Shown in pieces: positions 41,411 through 50,579 of a stretch of DNA of 64,000 nucleotides. Origin of the DNA: CALLPQ01 sp964392325 (GTDB taxonomy: Bacteria; Pseudomonadota; Alphaproteobacteria; Caulobacterales; Parvularculaceae); assembly GCA_964392325.1 (NCBI GenBank), contig CAYMPJ010000001.1, forward strand, positions 1 to 64,000, given 5' to 3'. The notes below the pieces were generated by a model. It had not been told where the DNA came from and made no database searches. It worked only from the letters and a program-made list of their open reading frames with translations. Numbering within the stretch: position 1 is the first letter of the stretch; every line of letters starts with the position of its first letter. Made by a program: the position numbers and the translations under genes.

Positions 41411-41881
41411 TTAGTTATTTTCTGAATTAGCACCGGAATAGATCGTAAAGTCTACTTGTGAGCCTTCACGTTCAGCCACAACCTGCTGCATAGTTATGTC
41501 AACCACACGCCAATCCCCTTCAAGGGTATCGTTTTGTTTTGCAGTAATATAGCTACCATCTTCTTTTCTGAGATGAACAATCATCTCCCCGTCCAGCCGG
41601 GCCGTTGCAACAATTAACGGAAAAGCAATCGCACGCTCTTCAGGTGCATCGGTTTCGCTTGCAGCTATTACTGCAGCCGGCTCACGCCCGTACTGGCCGC
41701 TTTCCAGAGTTGCAACGCGCAAATATTCGGCAATTGGCGCAATATCGTCTGGTGATTGCGGCAATTCCCAATTGGATTTCTTGGCTTTGACTATACCGGT
41801 TGATATTCCCGATACCATCCAGCCAAAAAGCAATCCCGCAAAAACAAGAATCGCACCGGCAATTAAGATCGATTTGTTCAT
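41411..41881 (-). CDS. T2SS GspC/PilP-like inner membrane protein
   Basis: A 156-residue protein with one N-terminal membrane helix (SILIAGAILVFAGLLFGWMV) and a periplasmic domain: IVATARLDGEMIVHLRKEDG, LEGDWRVVDITMQQVVAERE and QVDFTIYSG. The pattern (small beta domain with 'dG...VhL...G...l.G..V..I....V....G') resembles the HR domain of GspC or PilP, which contacts the secretin's N0 domain. No PDZ or coiled coil follows. It overlaps gspM by four bases and is the last gene of the leftward T2SS operon. It would fill the GspC role, as no other gspC is present; assignment is by context. Confidence 0.6.
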   Translation of the reverse strand: MNKSILIAGAILVFAGLLFGWMVSGISTGIVKAKKSNWELPQSPDDIAPIAEYLRVATLESGQYGREPAAVIAASETDAPEERAIAFPLIVATARLDGEMIVHLRKEDGSYITAKQNDTLEGDWRVVDITMQQVVAEREGSQVDFTIYSGANSENN

Positions 41882-42510
41882 GGGGTCACCTGTGATGTTG
41901 GCGCCGGAACTCTCGCAGGTTGTTGAGGGGCAGGTTGTTGCGGGGGCGCTTGTTGGGGGGACGCCAGCTCAACCGGGGCAAGCCCTGATAAAACCACCGA
42001 GGCTTCATTATCTTTACGCACAGTGAGATTGACTTCATCAAGAATAATATTGGGTTCATTTTTGGCGATAAGAGCTATGGCCTTGATCGCATCATAGGCT
42101 TCATAAGCCTGACCAAACACTCTAACCCTTAGCGCCCGCTCTCCACTCGCATCCCCGGCTTCATCTGTTGTTGAACGTATACGCTGGAATTCAGATTGAG
42201 AGCCAATCAAGCCCAGCTTTGTTTGTATTTGCGAGCCAATAATCCCGCTCGTCTCTTCGCGCCAATAACGTTTGCTCCATAACTCTTCCAAGGCAGAAAC
42301 CTCTTCCAGACGGTCTGTCCATAATTGCTCGTCTATCTGGTCCCCATATTGGGCAAGGCGGTTTTGCAGGCTCTTTCGCTCAGTGCGCAAATCATTAATT
42401 TTAACGCCATAATCGGAGATAAGAACCAGCCCCACAACAAATCCCAACCCGATCAGCGCGTAAAGCACACGCGCATTCAACTGGTTTTTTAAATCATCAA
42501 TTATGCCCAT
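41878..42510 (-). CDS. gspM: Type II secretion system protein GspM
   Basis: A 210-residue inner membrane protein. One N-terminal helix (VLYALIGLGFVVGLVLISDY), a coiled-coil region (LRTERKSLQNRLAQYGDQID), and a periplasmic ferredoxin-like domain (LRVRVFGQAYEAYDAIKAI, LDEVNLTVRKDNEASVVLSG). The C-terminal Pro/Gln-rich tail (PQQAPPQQPAPQQPARVPAP) is low complexity. GspM partners GspL in the inner membrane platform. The order L-M and overlap with neighbours support the call. Confidence 0.78.
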   Translation of the reverse strand: MGIIDDLKNQLNARVLYALIGLGFVVGLVLISDYGVKINDLRTERKSLQNRLAQYGDQIDEQLWTDRLEEVSALEELWSKRYWREETSGIIGSQIQTKLGLIGSQSEFQRIRSTTDEAGDASGERALRVRVFGQAYEAYDAIKAIALIAKNEPNIILDEVNLTVRKDNEASVVLSGLAPVELASPQQAPPQQPAPQQPARVPAPTSQVTP

Positions 42511-42513
42511 TGT

Positions 42514-43962
42514 TTATTCCTCCCTCGCATCAGCAGGCCTCGCATCAGCAGGGGGCCCATCAGGGCGCGCAACTGTTTGTTCTTCTGGCGGCGGCGCGCT
42601 TAGTTTTACCGGTGATGTTGCATCCAGCTGAGCCGCCTCTTCAGCGTTGAGCGCACCCTCGCCATTATTGCCAGCCGGATTAGCAACCGGATTGCCAACC
42701 GGATTAGCAGGGGTTTTTTGCACCTCGCTCGCACCAGCGCCGGATCTTGTATCAGCGGGCAATTCAGCAAGGGTTAAAGCGGGTATGGATGCCTCCAAAT
42801 TACCCTCGAGCAATACCGCACCGGCCACAGTCCCCTCGACAAATACATTGGAAAATAAGGATGAGTTCTCCAATTGACTTACAACTTCGGGGATATCAAG
42901 GGTCACTTCGCCAAGCTCTTCCGGGTCTTCAACTTCGAGGCGGATCTTGAAATTTGTTTCTGAAATCTGAATATTTCTAATCTCTGCGTCGTTCGGATCA
43001 AATTTAGAACTGATCTCTTGAATGACCCTGAGAACGTAAGTCGGGTCTTTCAAATTAGATTTACTATTCAAGCTCGCAAGCCGTGCTTCGGCTTGGCGTT
43101 TCAAACGAAAACCGTTTTGATTGAGCTCGGTTGCCCTTGCCAATTTCTGTTCTAGGCTATTAATCGCAGAGCCGTGGCTGATAAGTTGTCCCGCTTGAAA
43201 TGCGGCAAAAAAGGCCAGAAAGCCCGCCGCAAGAACACCAACATGGAGGGGTGAAAATAACCGCGCGAGACCCTCCGGATCACGATCAATGAGGGCAATA
43301 TCATTACGCCATGGCACATCTTGCGGGGCGGGAACGGACATAAAAACGGACTGTCCCTCATCTGTTTCAGGATCAAATTTGCCAATCCGCAAAAATAATC
43401 GCCAGTCGTTTATGCTAGGAATAGTTGGCCACCAGCGCGATGCTATCAGGGTTGCGCCATCGGCCTTGATACCAGCGCCCGGCTTATCGCCAATATTAGT
43501 ACCTGTTTGAGTGCTTGTCTCATTGCGCCAAATTTGACCCTCGAAACCCTCAAGACATTTAACAAGCCTCACAATAGATCTGTTTTGATTTGAGGTTGGA
43601 TCACTCGCAGGGGGCTCACGCAATAAGGTCTCAGGGAAAACCCGCAATGCAGACAAATCTTCCCCTGACTCCAAGTTTTGTGCCTCGTCCCAGCCCCACA
43701 CACCCGCGCCCTTCGGGTCCGAACTATCCTGAACAATTTTAATGCGACCGAACTGAAAACGTTGCTCCCTCATTGCTTTCAATTGTGCTGCGCGCAATCC
43801 GTTACGATTGGTTGCCTGCAAGCGTGTGCGTGAAAAACTGCATTGCCTGCGCGATAGCGCATAAACAGGGGGCATAAAAGACTTGCCTTCACGCAAGCCT
43901 TCAACCTTACCTGAAGCAGAAATGCTTTTAATTGGTTGGCGCAAATATGAGCGGATAGTCAC
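42514..43962 (-). CDS. gspL: Type II secretion system protein GspL-like
   Basis: A 482-residue protein of the alphaproteobacterial GspL type. The N-terminal ~250 residues form a cytoplasmic actin-like domain; a membrane helix is at LHVGVLAAGFLAFFAAFQAG; a periplasmic domain follows with FDPNDAEIRNIQISETNFK and LFSNVFVEGTVAGA. The C-terminal ~90 residues are Pro/Ala/Glu rich and disordered. GTG start at 43962 overlaps the gspK stop by 35 bases. GspL links the GspE ATPase to the platform. Divergent from well-studied GspL, so the assignment rests on topology and position. Confidence 0.72.
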   Translation of the reverse strand: MTIRSYLRQPIKSISASGKVEGLREGKSFMPPVYALSRRQCSFSRTRLQATNRNGLRAAQLKAMREQRFQFGRIKIVQDSSDPKGAGVWGWDEAQNLESGEDLSALRVFPETLLREPPASDPTSNQNRSIVRLVKCLEGFEGQIWRNETSTQTGTNIGDKPGAGIKADGATLIASRWWPTIPSINDWRLFLRIGKFDPETDEGQSVFMSVPAPQDVPWRNDIALIDRDPEGLARLFSPLHVGVLAAGFLAFFAAFQAGQLISHGSAINSLEQKLARATELNQNGFRLKRQAEARLASLNSKSNLKDPTYVLRVIQEISSKFDPNDAEIRNIQISETNFKIRLEVEDPEELGEVTLDIPEVVSQLENSSLFSNVFVEGTVAGAVLLEGNLEASIPALTLAELPADTRSGAGASEVQKTPANPVGNPVANPAGNNGEGALNAEEAAQLDATSPVKLSAPPPEEQTVARPDGPPADARPADAREE

Positions 43963-45061
43963 GATCTATGTCCCTATATTCTGGATCACCAAGGTCGTCA
44001 TCATTTGACACCTCGCCGTTTTCTGATTTTGTCTCATCAATGTTAAAGCTCCCCCTCGCCGGTTCTATTCCGCTTGATCCATCCGCTGTGCGCTCATAGA
44101 TTAAACTCTTTGAAAAAGGTTTACCGAGTTTTACAACGGTTTTCTCAATCTCGATTGCGCGCTCCACCGGACTCTCACCTGTGGTTACCAGCAAGAAACG
44201 GGCCCGCTCGGTAGGCCGGGCCAACTCTGACAAAAATGCGGACAATGAATTTTCCTCACTATCTCCGAAAATAGAAGAATTTTCCAAAATATCTTTCAGT
44301 CTCGGATGAGAAAACCGGTCATTAATTACTGAAAAAGAGTTTTCAACCGTCGTCAGACGTAACATATCGATCCAGAACTGATCTCCCAAATCAGGCGGAA
44401 TTGACAATAATGCCTGCATTTCCTGCGGTGCACGCAAAGGCGAATTTGTCGGGTGTTTCTTTTGACGCAATCGATATTCAGATCGCTCCGCGCCGCGCGC
44501 AACAGGAACCTGATCTTCGTCTATAAAATCTTCAAGTTCAGCAGTCAGTTTTTCCGCACCCACTCTATCAAATCCAAAACCACCAAAAAATCGGCGCCTC
44601 TGATCTTCTGTAAGCATATTGATCGGAGCAAGCCCTGTTACGTCCCGATATGAGACGAGAACATCGAGATTACCGGTCATGGATTTTTTGATTGACCCAT
44701 TCGCGCCCCAAAAACCGGGAATTTCCGATGGATCAGCATCTTCTGTAAAAAGCCCACTTCCCCCATTGTCAAATCCGGCACCAAATCCAGTATCAAGGCC
44801 TCCACTATTAAGCGCCGCCCCTTCACGGGCAAGCATTCCATTATTAACCCCTTGAGCAATTAAAAATGTGTAGAGTAATTCTGACTCCGCATTAAACAGG
44901 GCAATATCATCTGCAAGACCCTGCTGCATCGCCAACATATTGCTACTAGAGCGCGTCAAAACAGAAAATCCCGCAAAGGCGACAATTGCCAGCATAGCAA
45001 TGGATACCAATACAAATGGCAGCACAAAACCTTGTTGCATTTTCTCGCCTTGATGGGTCAT
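43928..45061 (-). CDS. gspK: Type II secretion system minor pseudopilin GspK
   Basis: A 377-residue GspK. The prepilin-like N terminus MQQGFVLPFVLVSIAMLAIV lacks Glu at +5, as GspK usually does. The large inserted domain includes SYRDVTGLAPINMLTEDQRRR, typical of GspK, and helices of the HhH type (LTAELEDFIDEDQVPV). It caps the pseudopilus tip with GspI and GspJ. ATGA overlap with gspJ. Confidence 0.85.
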   Translation of the reverse strand: MTHQGEKMQQGFVLPFVLVSIAMLAIVAFAGFSVLTRSSSNMLAMQQGLADDIALFNAESELLYTFLIAQGVNNGMLAREGAALNSGGLDTGFGAGFDNGGSGLFTEDADPSEIPGFWGANGSIKKSMTGNLDVLVSYRDVTGLAPINMLTEDQRRRFFGGFGFDRVGAEKLTAELEDFIDEDQVPVARGAERSEYRLRQKKHPTNSPLRAPQEMQALLSIPPDLGDQFWIDMLRLTTVENSFSVINDRFSHPRLKDILENSSIFGDSEENSLSAFLSELARPTERARFLLVTTGESPVERAIEIEKTVVKLGKPFSKSLIYERTADGSSGIEPARGSFNIDETKSENGEVSNDDDLGDPEYRDIDRDYPLIFAPTN

Positions 45062-45741
45062 TGGACCACACCGCCTAGCACGTCTTTATCTCTGTGCGGT
45101 AGCTCGGGATCATTTAAGACCTCCGCAATAATCATCGATTTTACACGGTTGCGATCCCCCTCACCTTGTGAGATAGCGCTCAAGCGAATGGCCGCGGGTA
45201 ACAGGGGAACACCGAGAATTTCATAATCTTTGAATGGGCCGGGCTCTGGTACAGTTGCCGGAGGCCAATTTGGATACCACTTGCCATCCGCGCCAAGATA
45301 ATCAAACCGGGCAAAAGCATCCTCAAATTTAACCATCGTCCAGCCAGTTTCAAATGCAAGATAGTTCAAAGAAGCTGTATTGCCTTCATTGACAAGCTGC
45401 AGGGTTACGACCGAAAGCGCCGGTTCACCCTTATGAAGAAGATGGGTCGCGATACCGCTAAAAAACTCTGGCGTGCCCTTAAATTCCTCCTCTTCGATCT
45501 CTTTCCATCCCGGGATCAATCCTCTGACGATTGTTCTGAATTGGCGCTCATAAGCCAGAGTTGAAATCGCCCGTTGTGCAGCGCCGGAAGTTTTTGCGCT
45601 CAGCTCAACCCATTGTACCACCGATTGAAACAGTGCCAGAGAAACCAAAGTCGCGATGGCCAGCGCAATCGTAACCTCAATCAGAGACAAACCCTGCTGA
45701 GAACGTCGCCGACATCGTCTGATTGTCCCATTTTGATACAA
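45058..45741 (-). CDS. gspJ: Type II secretion system minor pseudopilin GspJ
   Basis: A 227-residue pseudopilin. The prepilin motif is SQQG|LSLIEVTIALAIATLVSLAL, with Glu at +5. The rest has FRTIVRGLIPGWKEI and the C-terminal domain typical of GspJ (LPAAIRLSAISQGEG). The start is TTG at 45741: AGGAG lies eight bases upstream, and this gives a 17-residue leader; an earlier TTG at 45765 has no RBS. First gene of the leftward operon, divergent from gspE. Confidence 0.82.
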   Translation of the reverse strand: MYQNGTIRRCRRRSQQGLSLIEVTIALAIATLVSLALFQSVVQWVELSAKTSGAAQRAISTLAYERQFRTIVRGLIPGWKEIEEEEFKGTPEFFSGIATHLLHKGEPALSVVTLQLVNEGNTASLNYLAFETGWTMVKFEDAFARFDYLGADGKWYPNWPPATVPEPGPFKDYEILGVPLLPAAIRLSAISQGEGDRNRVKSMIIAEVLNDPELPHRDKDVLGGVVQ

Positions 45742-46141
45742 AAGCTTTACTCCTAGAATTCCCAACCGAATTGCCGCTTATCCATCGACCTTGATAGAGC
45801 GCCTAAACCTGCAAAGCCGACCCTATCTTTATTGATTGCCTTGTCCGATAGGCTTTATAGCTCTCCTATAAAAATATCGCTCGGGCCATCCGTGTTAGAT
45901 CTACACCAATATGGTTATTTATTTCCTGATAAGTCAGGGCTAAACAAAAATCTTACGGTGTAAAAAATTTCTATCATATGGTACGTAGATTGCACAGTAA
46001 GCCCTGAATACACGGCAATGGTTAACATGATTAACCGACACGCCTTCATAATTTTTCAAGTAAAAGCGCCTAGTTTACGCGGTTAATGCTTACATAATAG
46101 GTGCCTGCAAGCTGGCAGGATAGATACCTTTTTAGGGGAAG
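45742..46141. promoter_or_regulatory. Divergent T2SS promoter region with palindrome
   Basis: The 400 bases between gspJ and gspE are A/T-rich and must hold both operon promoters. A 17-bp palindrome GGTTAA-N5-TTAACC (46020-46036) lies about 106 bases before gspE. It resembles a pair of TTAA half sites but with a 5-base spacer, not the 7 of CtrA sites. No -10/-35 assigned with confidence. Confidence 0.45.
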
Positions 46142-48061
46142 ATGTTTGTGACACAGCCTGCTCAAGACCAACACTATCAAGACAAAACCCAAGCGGGAAG
46201 CCAATATAAGCGTATTGGCGCGATGTTGATGGATCTTGAACTGATCTCCGATAAGGATTTGTCTCAAGCGCTAGCCATGCAACAGGAAGTCGGGGGATTG
46301 CTGGGCCAGGCGCTTTTACGCCTCGGCGCCATTACAGAAGAAAATCTTCTGTCTACTCTTTCCAAACAGCTCGAATTAGCGATTGTCGACCCGTTAACTT
46401 TGCCCGTTGATATTGCCGATTTTCAAAATACCGCAAAACGCCTCGGCTTGTCTGCCCAATGGTTTGAATCCCATCAGGCTTTTGCATGGTTCGAACAATT
46501 CGACCTGGTTGGCGAGGAAGAACAAGACAATGAGCTACCCGGCAATGAAATACAGGGAAGTGAAACAACGCCAGCCATTATACCGGTTCGCCTGAAAGTC
46601 ATTGCCCAAGACCCGCTTAATCTTGCTCTGCGCGAAACCATTGATTTAATCAGCACCGCGCCTTTGATTAATCCTCAAAATAATCGCGCAAGCGATGTGG
46701 ATGCCAGCGAAGTAGCTGGCAACAGTCAGTATGATGTTGTTGAAGTGGAATATCTGCTTGCTCCCAACCAGATCCTCGAAACCTATCTCTCCCAGCTAAA
46801 ACGCCATGCCCTTGGCGGTGAAGGCGATGATGATCTAACAGACACAGCGCGCCTTCGGGAAATGGCCGAAGAAGCACCGGTTATTGATTTCGTCAATAAT
46901 GTCTTTGCCGTTGCCCTGAAAGAAAAAGCCTCTGATATTCACATCGAAGCCTTTGAACATGCTTTTCAGGTGCGTTACCGCATTGATGGTGTTTTGCATA
47001 AACGCCAGAACCAGAGCCGCACAAAATTTGACGCAATCGCCAGCCGTATCAAACTCATCGCCGGAATGGATATTGCCGAACGACGCTTGCCCCAAGATGG
47101 CCGTCATACGTTCCGCTTTGCCGGTAATGATATTGATTTGCGCGTTTCATCCGTACCCAGCACATGGGGGGAAAGCCTCGTCCTTCGATTGTTACGCAAG
47201 CAAACCGAATTACCTGACCTTCAAGGACTGGGATTAACCGGGCGCTCCGGGCGCATCCTGGAAGAATTAATCTCTCTACCCAATGGAGTCTTGCTGGTAA
47301 CCGGGCCAACAGGGTCTGGTAAATCGACAACGCTCTATCGTAGCCTGGAAAAAATCAATAATGGTCACCGCAAGATTATTACCATCGAAGACCCGGTTGA
47401 ATATGATATTGATGGCATCCCGCAAATTCAGGTCAATGCTGATATCGGATACGACTTTGCCAACGGGTTGCGCGCCATTCTTCGCCAGGACCCTGATGTC
47501 ATCATGGTCGGGGAAATTCGCGACGGGGAAACAGCCGGGATTGCCGCGCAAGCAGCCCTAACCGGGCACTTTGTTCTGTCCACCCTGCACACAAACTCTT
47601 CTCTCGCAGCCATTACAAGATTAGAGGATATCGGCCTTGAACGGTTTTTGATCAGTGACGCGATACGCGGACTAATGGCCCAACGTCTGGTGCGCAAAGT
47701 GTGTGATCATTGCTCCATCCCGGAAACAAACCCGGAAGGAAGTGCCCTTTGCGATGAACTTAAAGCAACCGGCATTGACCTAGAAGGCGCCCTTGATGGG
47801 CCTGCCAAGTGGACCAAAGCCGTTGGGTGCGATTTTTGCGATCATACAGGCTATAGTGGTCGGATGGCTGTTTTTGAGGTTGCCAAGCTTGAAGACGGCC
47901 TTACCCAAGCGGTTATTGACGGGGCATCACTGTCAGAATTATTCACAATTGCCCGCAAGCAAGGGTTTTTGACACTTTTTGAAGACGGCTTATTGAAAGC
48001 GCGCGCTGGCCACACTACTCTTACAGAGATACGACGGGTATGTGGGAGCGAGAGTGGTTAG
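46142..48061 (+). CDS. gspE: Type II secretion system ATPase GspE
   Basis: A 639-residue hexameric ATPase of the T2SS. The N-terminal N1/MshEN-type domain begins about residue 25 (YKRIGAMLMDLELISDKDLSQAL). A Gly/Asp linker and then the catalytic part follow: Walker A GPTGSGKSTTLY, Asp box ITIEDPVEYDI, Walker B DPDVIMVGEIRDGETA, His box LSTLHTNSSL. A tetra-Cys zinc site is in KVCDHCSIPE and GCDFCDHTGYSGR. Strong AGGGGAAG upstream of the ATG. First gene of the rightward operon; gspF starts two bases after its stop. Confidence 0.95.
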   Translation: MFVTQPAQDQHYQDKTQAGSQYKRIGAMLMDLELISDKDLSQALAMQQEVGGLLGQALLRLGAITEENLLSTLSKQLELAIVDPLTLPVDIADFQNTAKRLGLSAQWFESHQAFAWFEQFDLVGEEEQDNELPGNEIQGSETTPAIIPVRLKVIAQDPLNLALRETIDLISTAPLINPQNNRASDVDASEVAGNSQYDVVEVEYLLAPNQILETYLSQLKRHALGGEGDDDLTDTARLREMAEEAPVIDFVNNVFAVALKEKASDIHIEAFEHAFQVRYRIDGVLHKRQNQSRTKFDAIASRIKLIAGMDIAERRLPQDGRHTFRFAGNDIDLRVSSVPSTWGESLVLRLLRKQTELPDLQGLGLTGRSGRILEELISLPNGVLLVTGPTGSGKSTTLYRSLEKINNGHRKIITIEDPVEYDIDGIPQIQVNADIGYDFANGLRAILRQDPDVIMVGEIRDGETAGIAAQAALTGHFVLSTLHTNSSLAAITRLEDIGLERFLISDAIRGLMAQRLVRKVCDHCSIPETNPEGSALCDELKATGIDLEGALDGPAKWTKAVGCDFCDHTGYSGRMAVFEVAKLEDGLTQAVIDGASLSELFTIARKQGFLTLFEDGLLKARAGHTTLTEIRRVCGSESG

Positions 48062-48063
48062 TG

Positions 48064-49278
48064 ATGGCAAATACCACTTTTCTATATAAAGCGATTGATA
48101 ACGCTGGCCAGTCTGTCAGCGGTGTTATGGATGCGAGCGATGAACAGTCTGCTTTTGACAGATTGGTCGCGCGCGGTCTTTCTCCCTTTGAGCTCAAGGT
48201 CAAGAAAAGCGCCTCAAGCTCGAAACTTTTTTCCAGTAGCAAGATCAAGTCAAAAGACCTGACCCGGCACACGCGCCAGCTCGCAACCTTACTCGGCGCC
48301 GGTGTGACCTTGCTGGAAACCTTAGAGACCATGGCAAAATCCGATGCACATCCGGTTCTGGCCGGGCGCACCGAAAGTATGAAGAAAGATCTTCGGGCCG
48401 GTAAAAAACTATCGGAAGCCCTTGAAGCCCATATCCCTGAATACCCTGAATATATTTTCCGCCTCGCAGAGCTGGGAGAATTAACCGGTTCGCTTTCAAA
48501 AGCTTTACTCGATGGCGCTGATCGCATGGAGTATGAAGAAACCATGCGCTCGGAAATCAGAGCTGCTCTTGCCTATCCTGCTTTTCTTGCAAGCGTTGGC
48601 GGTCTGATCGTTCTGTTGATGTTTCTCTTTGTTGTTCCCCGCTTTAGCGTCTTGCTTGGCGATCGCATTGGCGATGCCCCGTGGCTATCGCAAATGGTGA
48701 TTGGCGGCGGGGTATGGATGCGCGATAACTGGTTATTAGCCGCCATTTCAGTTGTCGGCTTTATCGTCTTTATTATCGCCGTCATGAAGAATAAAGCGCT
48801 GAATGAAAAGATGCGCAGCTGGGCCGAGCGCGCGCCCTTGATTGGTAATTTTCTATCGCAGGCAGATATTGGTGGATGGGCACGCACCGTAAGTGTCGCC
48901 CTTGAAAATAAAGCCCCCTTGATTGACGCGCTGCGCCTTGGAGAAAATGGCGCACGCTCCCCGAGATTCCGGCGCAACCTACAAATTGTTCGCCAATCGG
49001 TTCGCGCAGGTCGCCCCCTTGACGAAGCGCTCTATGAAGCCCAGCAAGATATCGACCCTGTCGTCATCGATTTGATCCGCACCGGCAATAATGCAGGTGC
49101 GCTTGGCCAAACAATCGGCTTTGCGGCAGACATATTTGAAAAATCGGCCCGCGAGCGGGCAAAAAAACTCACCGCCCTTACCGAGCCCTTTGCTATTTTG
49201 ATGATTTCAGGAGTCGTCGGTACAATCGTGATAAGCATCGTAATGGCAATGACGAGCTTGTATGATATTGGTATATAA
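48064..49278 (+). CDS. gspF: Type II secretion system inner membrane protein GspF
   Basis: A 404-residue platform protein with two repeated helical GspF domains. The start is ATG at 48064 (MANTTFLYKAIDNAGQSVSG). The first cytoplasmic domain has TRHTRQLATLLGAGVTLLET and HIPEYPEYIFRLAELGELTG; membrane helices include LIVLLMFLFVVPRFSVLL, SVVGFIVFIIAVMKN and MISGVVGTIVISIVMAM. The second domain carries WARTVSVALENKAPLIDAL. GspF anchors the platform and connects to GspE. Confidence 0.94.
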   Translation: MANTTFLYKAIDNAGQSVSGVMDASDEQSAFDRLVARGLSPFELKVKKSASSSKLFSSSKIKSKDLTRHTRQLATLLGAGVTLLETLETMAKSDAHPVLAGRTESMKKDLRAGKKLSEALEAHIPEYPEYIFRLAELGELTGSLSKALLDGADRMEYEETMRSEIRAALAYPAFLASVGGLIVLLMFLFVVPRFSVLLGDRIGDAPWLSQMVIGGGVWMRDNWLLAAISVVGFIVFIIAVMKNKALNEKMRSWAERAPLIGNFLSQADIGGWARTVSVALENKAPLIDALRLGENGARSPRFRRNLQIVRQSVRAGRPLDEALYEAQQDIDPVVIDLIRTGNNAGALGQTIGFAADIFEKSARERAKKLTALTEPFAILMISGVVGTIVISIVMAMTSLYDIGI

Positions 49279-49290
49279 AAGGATTTGAAG

Positions 49291-49848
49291 ATGATTACCG
49301 AGAAAATCAAAAACGCTAAGAAAGCATTGCGCAACTGCGATGATACCAATCACATGACAAAAACTGCACACCCGGACCCGGCGAGCTCGGAAGAGACAAG
49401 TCACGAGAGCAAAGACAAGAAAAAAGCTCAGCGCGGATACTCGCTGCTGGAAATTCTCGTCGTTCTCGCCATTATTGGTGTACTTGCAACCTTGGTGGGA
49501 CCACGACTTTTCAATCAAGTTGATCGCTCTAAACTAACAACGGCAAAAGCACAGGCTCGATCCCTGAAAACCTCGATTGAAGCAATGTATTTTGATATTG
49601 GCCGCTATCCCACAAATGAAGAAGGGTTATCCTTGCTTGTTGTGCCTCCAAGCGATCCGGCTTTAAGCACCAACTGGTTTGGCCCTTATATTGATGGTGA
49701 CTTGCCAAAAGACCCATGGGGGAATGATTATCGATATAAAGCCCCGGCAAAAGATCAGGGCGGTTTTGATTTACGGCCTCAAATTTTTACCTATGGCGCG
49801 GACAATGAAGAGGGCGGCAGCGGTCTTAATCAGGATATCTCGGCATAA
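49291..49848 (+). CDS. gspG: Type II secretion system major pseudopilin GspG
   Basis: A 185-residue major pseudopilin. The processing site is AQRG|YSLLEILVVLAIIGVLATLV, with Glu at +5. The mature part has the GspG core: YFDIGRYPTNEEGL, WFGPYIDGDLPKDPWGNDY and GADNEEGGSGLNQDIS, which should bind calcium. The leader is unusually long, 49 residues from ATG 49291 (AAAAGGA upstream) or 28 from an internal ATG at 49354, and is rich in Lys and Ser. Typical leaders are under 15 residues. Confidence 0.9.
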   Translation: MITEKIKNAKKALRNCDDTNHMTKTAHPDPASSEETSHESKDKKKAQRGYSLLEILVVLAIIGVLATLVGPRLFNQVDRSKLTTAKAQARSLKTSIEAMYFDIGRYPTNEEGLSLLVVPPSDPALSTNWFGPYIDGDLPKDPWGNDYRYKAPAKDQGGFDLRPQIFTYGADNEEGGSGLNQDISA

Positions 49849-49856
49849 GTGATATT

Positions 49857-50402
49857 ATGAGCGACAAAAATTGTTTCCAGAGAAATGCTCCCGCCAATTT
49901 GGCACATAAGCGTCAACAAACCGGCTTTACATTGCTGGAAATATTGGTGGTGCTTGTGATATTGGGACTTGTTGTAACAATTTCTGCCCCGCCCCTCGGA
50001 CGATCATTAGAGAGCACGGCCTTTCATGCACGGGCAAATGATATTGAAAGCCAGATCAATGATTTACGGATCGCAGCGCTTATATCGCGCAAAAACATCC
50101 GCCTGATTGCGATATCTGAAAACCCCGAAAACGAGCAAGAGACGTTTGAACAAAGGGGACAAAATGCGCAAGCTTTCTCTGGTGATCCTTTAAATTTTAG
50201 TCCCCAAAACCGAACCTATCAATATATTCCCGTAACACCCGATAATCGGCAACTAACCTTGCCCAATGGCTGGTCGGTGAACGGTCAAGATATAATTTTT
50301 TTGAGTACAGGTGTTTGTCTGGGTGGGACACTTGAGGTGCGCGCGCCATCAGGGCAAAAACGTGATTACAATTTCAAAGCGCCAGATTGTACTATCATAT
50401 AG
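49857..50402 (+). CDS. gspH: Type II secretion system minor pseudopilin GspH
   Basis: A 181-residue pseudopilin. Processing site KRQQTG|FTLLEILVVLVILGLVVTI with Glu at +5 and a 23-residue leader. The body has the GspH-like FHARANDIESQINDLRIAAL and the C-terminal IFLSTGVCLGGTLEVRAPSG. Starts eight bases after gspG. Confidence 0.86.
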   Translation: MSDKNCFQRNAPANLAHKRQQTGFTLLEILVVLVILGLVVTISAPPLGRSLESTAFHARANDIESQINDLRIAALISRKNIRLIAISENPENEQETFEQRGQNAQAFSGDPLNFSPQNRTYQYIPVTPDNRQLTLPNGWSVNGQDIIFLSTGVCLGGTLEVRAPSGQKRDYNFKAPDCTII

Positions 50403-50579
50403 CCGCAAGTTTGTTAGAATGATTTAAAATTGGTTAACGGCAAATAGCATTACCGAAGATTAATGCGCGTTTTATATTCAAGAGTTTACGTTAATCCACC
50501 ATACTACAATATAATATTTACCCAATTATATTAACCTAAACAGATTATAGACCCAGTATAGTTCCAAAGGGGAAGATTA
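50403..50579 (+). promoter_or_regulatory. Spacer before gspD, probable separate promoter
   Basis: The 177-base gap between gspH and gspD is A/T-rich and much longer than the other gaps in the operon. It ends with AGGGGAAGA before the GTG start. A half site ggttaac at 50433 resembles the palindrome upstream of gspE. A separate promoter for gspD is likely but no boxes were fixed. Confidence 0.4.

Noticed and set aside
46020..46036. A CtrA-binding site
   Set aside because: The TTAA half sites are five bases apart and not seven, so it does not fit the CtrA consensus.
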